Source: Halobellus captivus
Lineage (GTDB): Archaea > Halobacteriota > Halobacteria > Halobacteriales > Haloferacaceae
Assembly (NCBI RefSeq): GCF_003697845.1
Contig: NZ_RDQE01000010.1
Span: 1-64,000, forward strand
DNA length: 64,000 nucleotides
Direction: 5' to 3'
Shown: positions 1 to 9,092 of the stretch, piece after piece
Layout of the letters: every line of letters starts with the position of its first letter
Position numbering within the stretch: the first letter of the stretch is position 1
Notes under the pieces: model-generated
Database searches by the model: none
The model's input: only the letters and a program-made list of their open reading frames with translations
Told to the model about the DNA's origin: nothing
Program-made: the position numbers and the translations under genes

Positions 1-87
1 TTCTCAAACTGTTTCAGCAACGCCGAAGCAGAAACAGCAAACGAGTGGCTGAGATCGTTCGCATTCGCATGGAATCAGCTTATCTGA
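1..87 (+). CDS. Transposase C-terminus, IS6-like (partial, cut by window edge)
   Basis: An open frame enters from the left edge in frame 1 and ends at TGA 85-87, giving 28 residues. The pattern F-S-N-x-F-S...E-T-A-x-x-W-L-x-x-F-A-x-x-x-N resembles the C-terminal end of haloarchaeal IS6-family DDE transposases as I remember them. The stretch is clearly AT-richer than the genes to its right, consistent with a mobile element. The sequence around the stop (cttatctgaacac) may be part of the element's terminal repeat, but the other end lies outside the window. The element would end shortly before the DUF368 gene. The catalytic part is not visible, so the family call is moderate. Confidence 0.5.
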   Translation, partial: FSNCFSNAEAETANEWLRSFAFAWNQLI

Positions 88-163
88 ACACTACCCAGCC
101 GTGGCGATCGCTCCGCCGTGTGTACCTTCCTTCCGCCGCGTGTCCCTACTCTCCGCCGATCAC

Positions 164-1108
164 CTAGTACTCGAGGACGCCGGCGTACCGATCGAGCGCG
201 ATCACCGTTCCCGCGCCGACGATCGCGGCGACCGCGAACCGCGGGAACGCGCTGGTCCACGCCTCGCCGGAGTCGGCGAGCCGGACGGAGACCTCGAGCA
301 CCGGGGCCCGGAGCGCGCCGACGATCAGGCTCACGAGGAACGCGAGCGTCGCGGCGCGGGCGGTCTCGAGCGCACGCCGCACCGCGTGTGCGATCGTGAA
401 CAGTCCGACGACTCCGCCGGCGAGGAACGCGACGATCGGCGGGGCGGTCCCGACGGCTGCGGCGAGCCCGTCGCCCGAGACTGCCGCGGCGAGCCCGTCG
501 AGGAACGCGCTCAACGTTCCGGCCATGAACTCGTACTGGCCGAGGACGATCAACAGGAGCGACCCCGAGAGCCCGGGAAGCACCATCGCGCTGACCGCGA
601 TCGCTCCCGAGAGGAACACGACCGGGAGCGCGTGACCGAGGGCGGTCGCGCCGTACCCCGACGCGAGGAAGGCCGCGAGGAAGCCACAGACCGCCGCGAC
701 CTTCCGGCCGGACGTTCCGAGGTCGACCGCGCCGAGGAGCACGACCGCGGAGGCGGCGATCAGCCCGAAAAAGAACCCGTACGTCGCGACGGGAGCCGTC
801 GCGAGGAGCGTATCGACGAGGCTCAACACGAGGACGACGGCCGTGCCGATGCCCGCGCCGAGCACGGCGAGAAAGCCGCCGTCGACCTCCCGGAACGCCG
901 CTCGCGCGTCCGATCCGTCGGCCGCTCGGATCCCTGCCACCACGCGCGCTATCCGGCCGGGCTCGATCGCGGTCACCGCCGCGATCAGGCGCTCGTAGAT
1001 CCCGACGACGAGCGCGATGGTCCCGCCCGAGACGCCCGGGACCGCGTCGGCGGTCCCCATCGCGAGCCCCTTCAGGTACACCGCGAGCCAGTCGCGGGCG
1101 TCCGCCAT
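164..1108 (-). CDS. DUF368 polytopic membrane protein, candidate polyprenyl-phosphate translocase
   Basis: 314 residues, almost entirely hydrophobic helices. It shows the DUF368 N-terminal signature (KGLAMGTADAVPGVSGGTIA, residues about 13-32) and a second internal P-G-x-S-G-S motif (VLPGLSGSLLLI), the duplicated re-entrant-type motifs of this family. Bacterial DUF368 proteins (PopT) were shown in 2022 to return undecaprenyl phosphate across the membrane. Here the gene starts 5 nt after the aglB stop, so the two are almost certainly co-transcribed. Inference: it recycles dolichyl phosphate released by AglB on the outer face. ATG at 1106-1108 gives full family length. Confidence 0.9.
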   Translation of the reverse strand: MADARDWLAVYLKGLAMGTADAVPGVSGGTIALVVGIYERLIAAVTAIEPGRIARVVAGIRAADGSDARAAFREVDGGFLAVLGAGIGTAVVLVLSLVDTLLATAPVATYGFFFGLIAASAVVLLGAVDLGTSGRKVAAVCGFLAAFLASGYGATALGHALPVVFLSGAIAVSAMVLPGLSGSLLLIVLGQYEFMAGTLSAFLDGLAAAVSGDGLAAAVGTAPPIVAFLAGGVVGLFTIAHAVRRALETARAATLAFLVSLIVGALRAPVLEVSVRLADSGEAWTSAFPRFAVAAIVGAGTVIALDRYAGVLEY

Positions 1109-1113
1109 CTCGG

Positions 1114-4100
1114 TCAGGCCGCCGTGGACGCGTACTCGGGAGCGACGAGCGAGGCGCTGGTGTCGTTGCCGCCGTCGCCGGCGGCGTCGTTGCCGCTTCC
1201 GTCGCCGGAGCCGCCGTCACCGACCGGGCACTCGGGGTCGCCGGAGGGACAGTCGACGATCTCCTCCTCGAGTTCGACGGTCGCGGCGGCGTCGTCCTCG
1301 CCGATGACCTGGCCCTCGGTGACCTCGACCTGTCCGACGCTCCGGGTCGTGTACAGGTCGTCGTCGGTCGTCGTCCCCGTGGTGACCTCGTACGGGCCGG
1401 TGGCCCGAACGCTCGTGTTCGTGTACCCCTCCTCGGGGCCGAACTCGTCGTACCCGGTCGTCGAGTACGGTACCGTGAACTCGAAGCTCCCGTCGTCGTC
1501 GGCGGTCGCGTACTGGGTGTACTCGAACGTCTGGCCGGACGGCTTCTCCATCTCGACGGTCGCTTCGACCTCCTCGCCCGGCTCCGCGCCGCTGCCCTCG
1601 ATCGTCGCGCCCGGAACGCGCTCGAACGTCTTCACCCAGTCGTCCTGGAACGCGGCGAGGGCGGACTCGCCGAGGACCGCCTCGAAGTCCACGCCGAGCT
1701 GCTGGAGGACGCCGATCTGACCCGCGGAGGCTGACCTCCCCTGCGACTCCGTCGCGTGGACGAGCCGGTGGTGTTCGAGCGCCTCGACGCGCTCGGAGGG
1801 GAGCCCGCCGACGCCGCCGACCTGGGCGCTCCCGTCCTCCTCGACGTACTCGCGCGCCGCGGAGACGTTGTCGAACTGCCGGACCATGGTCTGTGGGTCC
1901 TCCGGCAGTACGGCGAGTTCGACCTGCTCGCCGTCCGCCGTCCGTGCCGTCTGGACGTCCCAGTCCACGACGACCGGCGCGGGCTCGACCGCGCTCCCGT
2001 GGTGTTCGTACAGCCGGATCATCTGGCTCTCGTGGTAGCGCTGGGTGTTCACCTGCATCACCGTCTGGAACCCGCCCTGCTGGGTCTGCTGGTAGACCAC
2101 GCGGTTGAAGTCGTCCCGACTCACGTTCCCCTCGTCGTAGAACGTGACGGGCGCGCCGAACTTGGAGTTCGGCGAGGCCATCTGCCGGTCGACCATCACG
2201 TACCGGGTGTTCTCTCCCTCGTCGCTCTGGCCCGCGAGCACGCCCCGCGCGGCCTCCTCGCTCGGTGCGAGCAGGTAGTTCGCGGCCTCGGCCGCGTTCT
2301 GTTGGAACGGGTTCGCGTTCGGGATCCGCTCCGCGCGGGTGGTGATCCAGTGGCCGTAGTCCCACCACGACTGGACGCCGTAGGCCCCCTCCGGGTAGTC
2401 GAAGTCGCCGTCGGCGGGACGCTCGTACGTCGCGTACGGGTCCATCGCGTTGTCCGCGCCCTCGAGCTCGCCCGGCTGGGGCGTCTCGTCGTTCATCCAC
2501 TGGAGGCTCTCGTCCCACTCGACGACGCTCCCGGGACCGGTGTTCGCGCCGGCGGTCCAGACCGGCGTCGCGACCGCCACGAGCGGGACGATCAGGACCA
2601 CGATCACGGCCGCGGCCGTCAGCACCTGCCAGCCCTCGATCTCCCGGACGGAGTCGAGCGACCGGAGGTCGATCGCGTCGAACGCGAGCTGGAGGAAGTA
2701 CGCCGCGCCGACCGCGACCACCACCGCGAGGTAGTAGTTGAACCGGCCCTGGGTGAACGCGGCGCTCCCGATGAACGCCGCCCACACGACGAAGTAGAGC
2801 TCCTCGGCGTCGTACTCGACGAGGAACGTCGCGCCGACGAGGAATCCCGCGGCGACCACGAGCCCGACCACCTGCCAGCTCACGCCGGCGAGGCCGCCGA
2901 TCGTGTCGTACACGCCGGGCAGCGCGTAGACGGACCCGACGACCGCGAGCGCGGCGGGGATGTAGAGGGTGTGGTTCGGGTCGTCGGAGCGATAGAGGGG
3001 TCGCGCGACGACGTAGAGGACGGCGGCGAGCGCGAGGAAGAACGCGAGCCCGTACTGGCCGAGGACGAAGTCGGCGAAGGAGGCCTCCTGGAGGGGCGGC
3101 TGTCCCTCGCCGATGGTGCGGAAGCTGGCACTCGCGCTGAAGCCGACGAAGTTCAGGAGGTTGCTCGTCAGCGTCGACCACAGGGAGGGGAGCGCGAGCC
3201 ACAGGAATCCGGCGGAGACGGCGATCAGCCCGCCGACGGCCGGCGGGTAGGTGTCGGGGTCCAACCCGTCGCGCGCTTCCCACTGGCGGGCGAGCCACGC
3301 GAGGAAGACCGCGCCGACCGCGACGCCGAGCGGGAGGGCGACCTGGAGGAGCGAGTAGGCGGTCGTGGCGAACGAGAAGTCGTTGAGCGGGATCAGCTGC
3401 ATCACCGCCGTGACGGTCATCGCGACCGCGCCCGCGAACGCGACCGGTTCGGGGCTCCGGTCGTGGTAGACGTCGCTCGTGATCTTCACCGCGAGGTAGA
3501 CGCCAGTGATCCCGACGAGGAGGATGCCCGGCTGCCACGTCCAGATGTAGAGGCCGAGCGCGACGCCGGCGGCGGTCGCGAAGGCGACGGGGCGGCGGAG
3601 GGCGTCCCGATCGCGGTCGACGACGAGTTCCCACACCGGTTTCTCGCGTTCGGCGACGCCGAAGGCGACGAGGAAGGCGAGGACGGCGAGGCTCTGGAAG
3701 AGCACCTCGGCCGCGCTGTGGTCGGGGAAGCCGACGAGAGAGTAGCTGAAGAACGTTCCGGGGAGGAGGGCTAAGACGACCGCGCCCGTGACCGCGGCGT
3801 ATCGGTCGACGAACCGGCGGGCGATGAGGTACGTGGGGATCGCGACGAGCGAGCCGGCGATCGGGGCCATGACGAGCATGACTTCCTCGGTGCTCCCCAT
3901 GATCGGCCGGGCGATCCAGACGCTGACCGCCATGATGTGGTCCCAGAGGGTGCCGAACTGGCCGGCTTGGTTGCCGAAGGGGAAGCCAGTCCATACGTCG
4001 AATGGCATCGTGTTCGGCCAGTTCTCGAGGAGGTAGTTCGTCTCTCGGAGGTGGTACCACGGGTCGTTGCCGCGGAAGTAGACTTCGCCGTTCTGTATGA

Positions 4101-4236
4101 AGTTGCCGTACGAGCGGGTCCGCGTCCAGAGCATGAGGGCGAGAATACCGACGAGTGCCGGGACGTGGTACCAGCGTTCGAGGAGATCGAGCGGGGACGA
4201 ACCCGACTCCTCGGACGAGTCCTGTTGCTGGCTCAT
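1114..4236 (-). CDS. aglB: Dolichyl-phosphooligosaccharide-protein glycotransferase AglB
   Basis: 1040 residues, normal for haloarchaeal AglB. It transfers the lipid-linked glycan to Asn in N-x-S/T sequons of S-layer proteins and archaellins on the outer face of the membrane. Visible features: an N-terminal helix, the first-loop metal motif G-N-D-P-W-Y-H (D58), about a dozen further helices to residue ~570, then the hallmark WWDYGHW motif at about 624-630 that binds the sequon hydroxyl residue, and a long acidic soluble C-terminus. It heads an operon with the DUF368 gene. The flippase gene ends 71 nt upstream. A TATA element at 4274-4279 implies its own promoter. Confidence 0.97.
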   Translation of the reverse strand: MSQQQDSSEESGSSPLDLLERWYHVPALVGILALMLWTRTRSYGNFIQNGEVYFRGNDPWYHLRETNYLLENWPNTMPFDVWTGFPFGNQAGQFGTLWDHIMAVSVWIARPIMGSTEEVMLVMAPIAGSLVAIPTYLIARRFVDRYAAVTGAVVLALLPGTFFSYSLVGFPDHSAAEVLFQSLAVLAFLVAFGVAEREKPVWELVVDRDRDALRRPVAFATAAGVALGLYIWTWQPGILLVGITGVYLAVKITSDVYHDRSPEPVAFAGAVAMTVTAVMQLIPLNDFSFATTAYSLLQVALPLGVAVGAVFLAWLARQWEARDGLDPDTYPPAVGGLIAVSAGFLWLALPSLWSTLTSNLLNFVGFSASASFRTIGEGQPPLQEASFADFVLGQYGLAFFLALAAVLYVVARPLYRSDDPNHTLYIPAALAVVGSVYALPGVYDTIGGLAGVSWQVVGLVVAAGFLVGATFLVEYDAEELYFVVWAAFIGSAAFTQGRFNYYLAVVVAVGAAYFLQLAFDAIDLRSLDSVREIEGWQVLTAAAVIVVLIVPLVAVATPVWTAGANTGPGSVVEWDESLQWMNDETPQPGELEGADNAMDPYATYERPADGDFDYPEGAYGVQSWWDYGHWITTRAERIPNANPFQQNAAEAANYLLAPSEEAARGVLAGQSDEGENTRYVMVDRQMASPNSKFGAPVTFYDEGNVSRDDFNRVVYQQTQQGGFQTVMQVNTQRYHESQMIRLYEHHGSAVEPAPVVVDWDVQTARTADGEQVELAVLPEDPQTMVRQFDNVSAAREYVEEDGSAQVGGVGGLPSERVEALEHHRLVHATESQGRSASAGQIGVLQQLGVDFEAVLGESALAAFQDDWVKTFERVPGATIEGSGAEPGEEVEATVEMEKPSGQTFEYTQYATADDDGSFEFTVPYSTTGYDEFGPEEGYTNTSVRATGPYEVTTGTTTDDDLYTTRSVGQVEVTEGQVIGEDDAAATVELEEEIVDCPSGDPECPVGDGGSGDGSGNDAAGDGGNDTSASLVAPEYASTAA

Positions 4237-4273
4237 TGTAGGTAGGGATTCGGAAAACGTGCTTAAGACTTGT

Positions 4274-4279
4274 TATATA
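4274..4279 (-). promoter_or_regulatory. TATA box of aglB-DUF368 operon
   Basis: A TATATA element centred about 40 nt before the aglB ATG predicts a start near 4250 and a leader of roughly 14 nt. This suggests that aglB can be transcribed independently of the upstream flippase gene. Confidence 0.5.
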
Positions 4280-4307
4280 CTAATCAGGCGTGTCGCCCGA
4301 TTATGAT

Positions 4308-5768
4308 TCAGCCGATCCGTTCGAATAGCGGTCGCTTCGGTAAGTTGTCGAGGATCGTCCCTCGAAATCGCGTGGAAATCGTGAAGAGTACGAAGAAGTA
4401 TGTCCCTGCACCTACCGCAACTAGTATTATGACCATGACGAAATTCGATTCGGCGATTCGATACGTGCTCTCGACGCGAAGGCTCACGGAAATGACGACA
4501 CCCATCACGCCCGCAGAGATCCACTGTCGAGCGATCTCCCCGAGAGGAATCGAAAATTCTAGCAGTGATGAGAGGGTCAGGTAAGCGACGGCGAGGCTGA
4601 CGGCAACCGATGCGGCTGTCGCAACGGCCGCGCCGACGACGCCGTAGAACGGAATCAAGGAGATGTTCAGTAAAACGTTGATGATGATGAACACCATGTT
4701 AATACGGAACGCCATCTCGGGACGGTCGACGGCGTTGAGCGTTGCCGTGAATTGTCGCTGATATCCCTGTATCAGGGTGGCAAGGATCAGAATCGAGAGA
4801 ACTGTTGCCCCCTGCGTGAATTCCTCACCGTAAACCCGGAGTAGACGCTCCCCGAGCAATGTTCCGCCGACTAAGCCTGGAATCAGTATCAGACCAGCGT
4901 ACGTCAGCGCCGTCTCGAACAAGTCGCGAACCGACTCCGTCCCCTCCTCGGATGACAGTGCACTCATTTCTGGGAACAGGGTTTCGCTTAGCGATCCGCC
5001 GAAAAGGATCAGAAACACCGCAATGTTCCATGCTGCCGTGTAAATTCCGACGAGCGAGGAAGATACGAAGAATCCGAGAACCGCCACATCGACCCAGTTG
5101 AACGCCTGAGTCCGGAGTGATCCCAGCCATGAGAATTTCGCATACTCGACGATCCGTCGATAGTGATCCCGAGTTGGAAACCGGATCCGGCTGAAGTTCC
5201 GGACGGCGATCACGGCGCCGGCGACCGCGACGAACAAGTAGCCGACAGCGTACCCAACGAACAACGCTCCGATTCCGTATCCAACAAGGATCGCGCCGAT
5301 CTGGACGAGGCTTCGGGTACCGGTACGAATCGGCTTGAACGCTCCCGAGACGTGGACGAGCCGCTGACCGTTCAGGACCGAGCTCACGGTCGACTGTGCG
5401 AGGTTGACGAACAAGAACATGATGACGACACCGGCCGCAGGGTAACCGATGTACTCGTTCACCCGTCGGTCGAACGAGAGGATGAGGACCCCGATCGCGA
5501 GGAGAAGCACGAAGCCGAGCGTGACGCCGGCGATGGCATAGGCGGACTGATCGCCGCCGTCGCTCTCGCTTACACGTTTGGTGATGGATTCCGGGATCCC
5601 CATGGTGACGACGATCCCGAGCCAAGAGACGGTCGAGAGTACGAGGTAGTAGGTTCCGAGAGTTCCGGATCCGAGGAATCGAGCGATAAATACGGTCGCC
5701 GCAAACCCGAGCGCAGATGCGAGAAACCGGGACCCGAAGTGAACGGCGGACGTTTGTCCCAGTCGCAT
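4308..5768 (-). CDS. Oligosaccharide flippase (Wzx/MATE-like, AglR-type)
   Basis: 486 residues from ATG 5766-5768; an upstream in-frame start would add 16 non-hydrophobic residues and is unlikely. Polytopic, about 12-14 helices, with the N-terminal pattern of polysaccharide transport proteins (FGSRFLASALGFAATVFIAR, then L-G-x-x-x-L-G-x-Y). The family moves lipid-linked oligosaccharides across the membrane. In Haloferax volcanii the related AglR takes part in delivering dolichol-phosphate-mannose to the outer face. Its position between aglB and sulfatase-like and glycosyltransferase genes fits N-glycan export. Codon use is AT-richer than in aglB, so this may be a transferred segment. The exact substrate cannot be read from sequence. 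Confidence 0.88.
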   Translation of the reverse strand: MRLGQTSAVHFGSRFLASALGFAATVFIARFLGSGTLGTYYLVLSTVSWLGIVVTMGIPESITKRVSESDGGDQSAYAIAGVTLGFVLLLAIGVLILSFDRRVNEYIGYPAAGVVIMFLFVNLAQSTVSSVLNGQRLVHVSGAFKPIRTGTRSLVQIGAILVGYGIGALFVGYAVGYLFVAVAGAVIAVRNFSRIRFPTRDHYRRIVEYAKFSWLGSLRTQAFNWVDVAVLGFFVSSSLVGIYTAAWNIAVFLILFGGSLSETLFPEMSALSSEEGTESVRDLFETALTYAGLILIPGLVGGTLLGERLLRVYGEEFTQGATVLSILILATLIQGYQRQFTATLNAVDRPEMAFRINMVFIIINVLLNISLIPFYGVVGAAVATAASVAVSLAVAYLTLSSLLEFSIPLGEIARQWISAGVMGVVISVSLRVESTYRIAESNFVMVIILVAVGAGTYFFVLFTISTRFRGTILDNLPKRPLFERIG

Positions 5769-5834
5769 ACATTCACGAGTGTTGGTCAGACCATTAAGAC
5801 CGCTGTTTGCGAGCACACGACACGAGTAAATACG

Positions 5835-7253
5835 TCACGTCATGTAGCCAAGCTCGTGGAGACGGCGTTCGACCGTCCCCTGAGGCTCGTTTCCGTCCGT
5901 GGCGACGCCAACAGGAGAGAGCTCGTCAACGACATCATCGACATAGGTTCTGTTTATGCCCGTATCAGGAGGAGTACGGCGTGGTGACGGCTCGTACCGA
6001 ATCCCATCGTTACGTCGAATGGCATCGACGACGACGTGATCGTCCTGTTCATGACAGACCGCGTGCCACGGACCGAAGTACGGCTCCCGCTCTACAGCGG
6101 GGAGTGGAAGTTCGTCTCCCGGCTCTTCGACACGGTAAGAGGTAGTTATCGCGTCACCACTCGGCGGAACGAAATCGGGATTCTCCCCGGCACGGGCGGC
6201 GGCAACCGCGGTTGGGAACCGAGTGAGAGTCGCGGGCGTGTGAACGACCTCGTCTCGACTTCGACCAGGAGGTTTGACCACCAGCGGTACGTGCGCCAAT
6301 TCGTCGCCGATCCCCCAGCTGTGATCGATCAATTGGACCGAATCGTTCAGCACGCTGTACTCGCCGAATCCCTCTCCGTGATCGCTTGTCACGACGACGA
6401 GCGTGTCGTCGAGAACGCCCGCATCCGCGAGTTCATCGAGCAACCGCCCCAGATAGGCGTCTGCCTGGCGGACGCAGTCGTCGTAGAGGCTTTCACTCGC
6501 GGCCAGTTCCCAGAACGGTCGATCCCCGAGGTAGCGTGTCGTGAGCGGACCTCCCATCGCCTCACGGTGGAGATCCCGGAGTGTAGCACCCCCCCACCGG
6601 TCGAACTCGTCAAGCGGCAGATACGGATAGTGGGCGTCCATGAGATTGAGACAGGCCGCCCACGGCCCCTCTCCTCTCTGTCGCCACTCCGAGAACTCGG
6701 AGACGTATTCACCGCCGTGTTCGATCCGTGGATCATACACCCCGCTCGTCGTTCCGATCTCCCTCGAAACGCCGTTAATAACTGAACGGAGCGGCGCGTC
6801 GCTACCGAGGCACGCACGGAGATACGCGACGTATCCCGGATCGCCGGGAACCGCCTCCGGCCCCAACGCGTCCGGGAAGACGAGTTCGTCACGTTTCGGT
6901 CCTGCCACGTGATCGAAAAAAGACGCGAGATTGGACGATTCGGCAACGATTGCGTTCGGAGTGAACAGTCCGGTCCGATATCCTTCCGCCGAGAGTGTCT
7001 CCCAGACCGTATGTCCCGGCCGTAGCTCGGATCCATGAGACGTAACCCGATGCTCTGCGACGTGGTACCCCGTAAAGAGGCTCGCATGACTCGACACACT
7101 GTGGATTCCGGGGGCCCGCGCGTTCGTGTACGTCGTCGCTCCGTCCGCGAACTCATCCAGGCGGGGTGTCGTCTCTCGAGGGTAGCCGAGATGACTGACG
7201 TTCCGTGCCCGAACGCTGTCGAGGACCACGAGGAGAACGTTGGGATCGGCCAT
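5835..7253 (-). CDS. Sulfatase-like hydrolase/transferase 1 (alkaline-phosphatase superfamily)
   Basis: 472 residues from ATG 7251-7253. This start is aligned with the paralogue at 9093, since both begin M-A-x-P-N-V-L-L-V-V-L-D-S. Superfamily features: the N-terminal metal strand VVLDSVRARN, an S-x-x-S-H-A-S-L-F-T-G segment where sulfatases place the nucleophile, and the C-terminal metal motif TSDHGEGFGE. The usual D-D pair is L-D and the classic C/S-x-P-x-R formylglycine motif is absent, so it may not be a true arylsulfatase. No signal peptide is evident, suggesting cytoplasmic action. It probably removes or transfers a sulfate or phosphate group during N-glycan building. Sulfated glycans are known in halophiles. 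Confidence 0.82.
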   Translation of the reverse strand: MADPNVLLVVLDSVRARNVSHLGYPRETTPRLDEFADGATTYTNARAPGIHSVSSHASLFTGYHVAEHRVTSHGSELRPGHTVWETLSAEGYRTGLFTPNAIVAESSNLASFFDHVAGPKRDELVFPDALGPEAVPGDPGYVAYLRACLGSDAPLRSVINGVSREIGTTSGVYDPRIEHGGEYVSEFSEWRQRGEGPWAACLNLMDAHYPYLPLDEFDRWGGATLRDLHREAMGGPLTTRYLGDRPFWELAASESLYDDCVRQADAYLGRLLDELADAGVLDDTLVVVTSDHGEGFGEYSVLNDSVQLIDHSWGIGDELAHVPLVVKPPGRSRDEVVHTPATLTRFPTAVAAARAGENPDFVPPSGDAITTSYRVEEPGDELPLPAVEREPYFGPWHAVCHEQDDHVVVDAIRRNDGIRYEPSPRRTPPDTGINRTYVDDVVDELSPVGVATDGNEPQGTVERRLHELGYMT

Positions 7254-7525
7254 AGCGGGATGTCCGGGTGTCCACATATGTAGACTTCGGTCAGCAGCGT
7301 CGGATCTAGGCCATGTTTTCCTTCCAGTAGAAGGATAGGTATTTCGCCGTCTATCCGTAAGCGAAAACTCATCTGGGACGAACCGACTCGATCAGATACT
7401 GTAGTGACGGTGAGCTTCAATGAATGGGCCTCTGAGAGTCTCTCACGCCTCCAGGCGGAGAAAAATCGTTACCGAGCCGAAGCGCACGTCCCCTCTACTA
7501 CGTCTAGGTCGGTACGCTGCTAAGG

Positions 7526-7752
7526 GTGACCAAGCACCACCGCTGGGGGACGAACGTCTTCGATCGTGATTGGGACGTACTTATGGTTCTTGACGCCTGT
7601 CGGGTCGTCGCGTTGCGCGCAGTCGTCAACGAGTACGACTTCCTCGGAGAGATCGATGCGATGAATTCGGTCGGCAGCACGTCCTTCGAGTTGCCCGAAA
7701 CGGAGCAGCTAGAACCGCCCGGTTACCTGCAGTGGGTCCGCTATCACCCACG
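7526..7752 (+). pseudogene. Remnant of a sulfatase-like gene (N-terminal part only)
   Basis: GTG at 7526 opens a frame beginning K-H-H-R-W-G-T-N-V-F-D-R-D-W-D-V-L-x-V-L-D-A-C-R, followed by E-Y-D-F-L-G and S-V-G-S-T-S. As I recall, this is the typical start of a haloarchaeal alkaline-phosphatase-superfamily protein of about 300 residues. After residue ~60 the similarity fades, and the frame runs into serine-rich nonsense antisense to the 3' end of the GT61 gene. The remaining two thirds, including the second metal site, are absent. Most likely it was truncated when the neighbouring cassette was inserted or exchanged. A short functional product cannot be excluded. Confidence 0.65.
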
Positions 7753-8943
7753 TTACTCGTCCAGTACTTCCGCGACCACTTCGTCAAGTTCGTCGGCATC
7801 GACCCGGATATCGACACCAACCTGTTCACCGTTGATGGGAATGTATCCGTGTTCGAGCGCCGTCGCGAGACGATCGAACGTCGCGATTCGCTTGTCTCCG
7901 AACAGTTCGACGAGCGTCAGATCGTCGCCGAAGACAACGTTCGTCAGTCCCGCACCGTGTGGACCAACGATGAGCTCGGCCCGCGAGAATAGCTCGATCT
8001 GTTCTCGGACGCTTAGGTTACTGAGCAGATACGTATCGATGTCATATCGGTTAAGGACTCGTTGGAGTTCGTCACGGTTCGCGACGCGCCGGACGGTCGC
8101 GTCGCCGCGACCAACGTAGATCCGCTCGGAACCGTCACCGTCCAGTGACGAGACGGATCGTCGCATCCGATCCCGGAGCCACGTACACTCCACAGACGTC
8201 GGGTCGGGGAAGGTCGGGACGACGAGCGTCGCCACGGCCGCGATACCCCCTTCCCACCGGCGGATCTCACCATCGTAATCGACTATCGAGAGCGATTCAT
8301 CGACCCATCCGGGAGGATCAGGGGGAATCAATACCGTTGGATATCGACCGGTTTCTTCGGCGTAAGCCTCGATCAGGCGGATTCGAACGAGACCCTCCGC
8401 CGTCCAGTGGTAGTAGTTGATCCACGGAGGGATCGCCAGTGTGACGAGATCGAGGCGGTCGTCCGGATCCACGTCGCCCGAGAGTGCTTCGAGCGTTCGT
8501 CGGATCCCGTTCTCTCGCATCGACTGCGCGATGGAAACGCCGGTTCGTCTCGTCTCGAGTGGCGGGGTGGCGACCGTGTCCGCGACGACCGTACCGTCGG
8601 CGGTAACCCCCGGACCTGTGGGCCCTAAAATCGTCGCATTAGGAATCTCACAGACGAATCGATCTCCCGGATCATATTGCTTGGGAGTCTCGCGGTTCCG
8701 GAATCCGGCTGCTCCCTTGATCCGCATCGATCCCTCGTGGGAGTCGGTGACGACTGGTTCGAACAGGGACGGAAGCGACGAACGCGACAGTATGTCGACA
8801 TGGTCGTGGAGGTATCGACGGTACACGAGCCGGTAGAGCAAAACGTCCTCAACGACGAGATCTGTCCCTGCGCGAACGAGTTCCCAAGGACCGTCCTGAC
8901 GATATTTCCGGATTGCGCGGCCCGGGACGTGTCCGAGTTTCAT
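7753..8943 (-). CDS. Glycosyltransferase family 61 (DUF563) protein
   Basis: 396 residues. The C-terminal half carries the GT61 signature: Y-V-G-R-G-D-A-x-x-R-R-V-A-N-R-D-E-L (around 275-292), the N-L-S-V-R-E-Q-I-E-L-F block, and G-P-H-G-A-G-L-T-N-V-V-F, the family's most conserved motif. Residues around 185-195 hold the N-Y-Y-H-W-T segment also typical of this fold. No clear signal peptide, so probably cytosolic or peripheral. It probably adds a pentose or hexose to the lipid-linked glycan. The gene is divergent from the sulfatase-like gene at 9093 and likely belongs to the same variable glycan cassette. Donor and acceptor are unknown. Confidence 0.85.
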   Translation of the reverse strand: MKLGHVPGRAIRKYRQDGPWELVRAGTDLVVEDVLLYRLVYRRYLHDHVDILSRSSLPSLFEPVVTDSHEGSMRIKGAAGFRNRETPKQYDPGDRFVCEIPNATILGPTGPGVTADGTVVADTVATPPLETRRTGVSIAQSMRENGIRRTLEALSGDVDPDDRLDLVTLAIPPWINYYHWTAEGLVRIRLIEAYAEETGRYPTVLIPPDPPGWVDESLSIVDYDGEIRRWEGGIAAVATLVVPTFPDPTSVECTWLRDRMRRSVSSLDGDGSERIYVGRGDATVRRVANRDELQRVLNRYDIDTYLLSNLSVREQIELFSRAELIVGPHGAGLTNVVFGDDLTLVELFGDKRIATFDRLATALEHGYIPINGEQVGVDIRVDADELDEVVAEVLDE

Positions 8944-8970
8944 CCGTATCGAAGAGTTTCATGTGGAAGA

Positions 8971-8976
8971 TATAAT
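8971..8976 (-). promoter_or_regulatory. TATA box of GT61 gene
   Basis: TATAAT on the plus strand (ATTATA on the coding strand) is centred 30 nt before the GT61 ATG at 8943, the spacing expected for a leaderless transcript. Confidence 0.5.
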
Positions 8977-9092
8977 GGTATCGAGACAATGGTCTTATTG
9001 TAGACCACAACCGGATACCGATTACTGGTAACTCTGGGGCGGATCGACGGATCCGAACCGATAAGCAGGGAGCGGACTGTGAATGTATGTGG

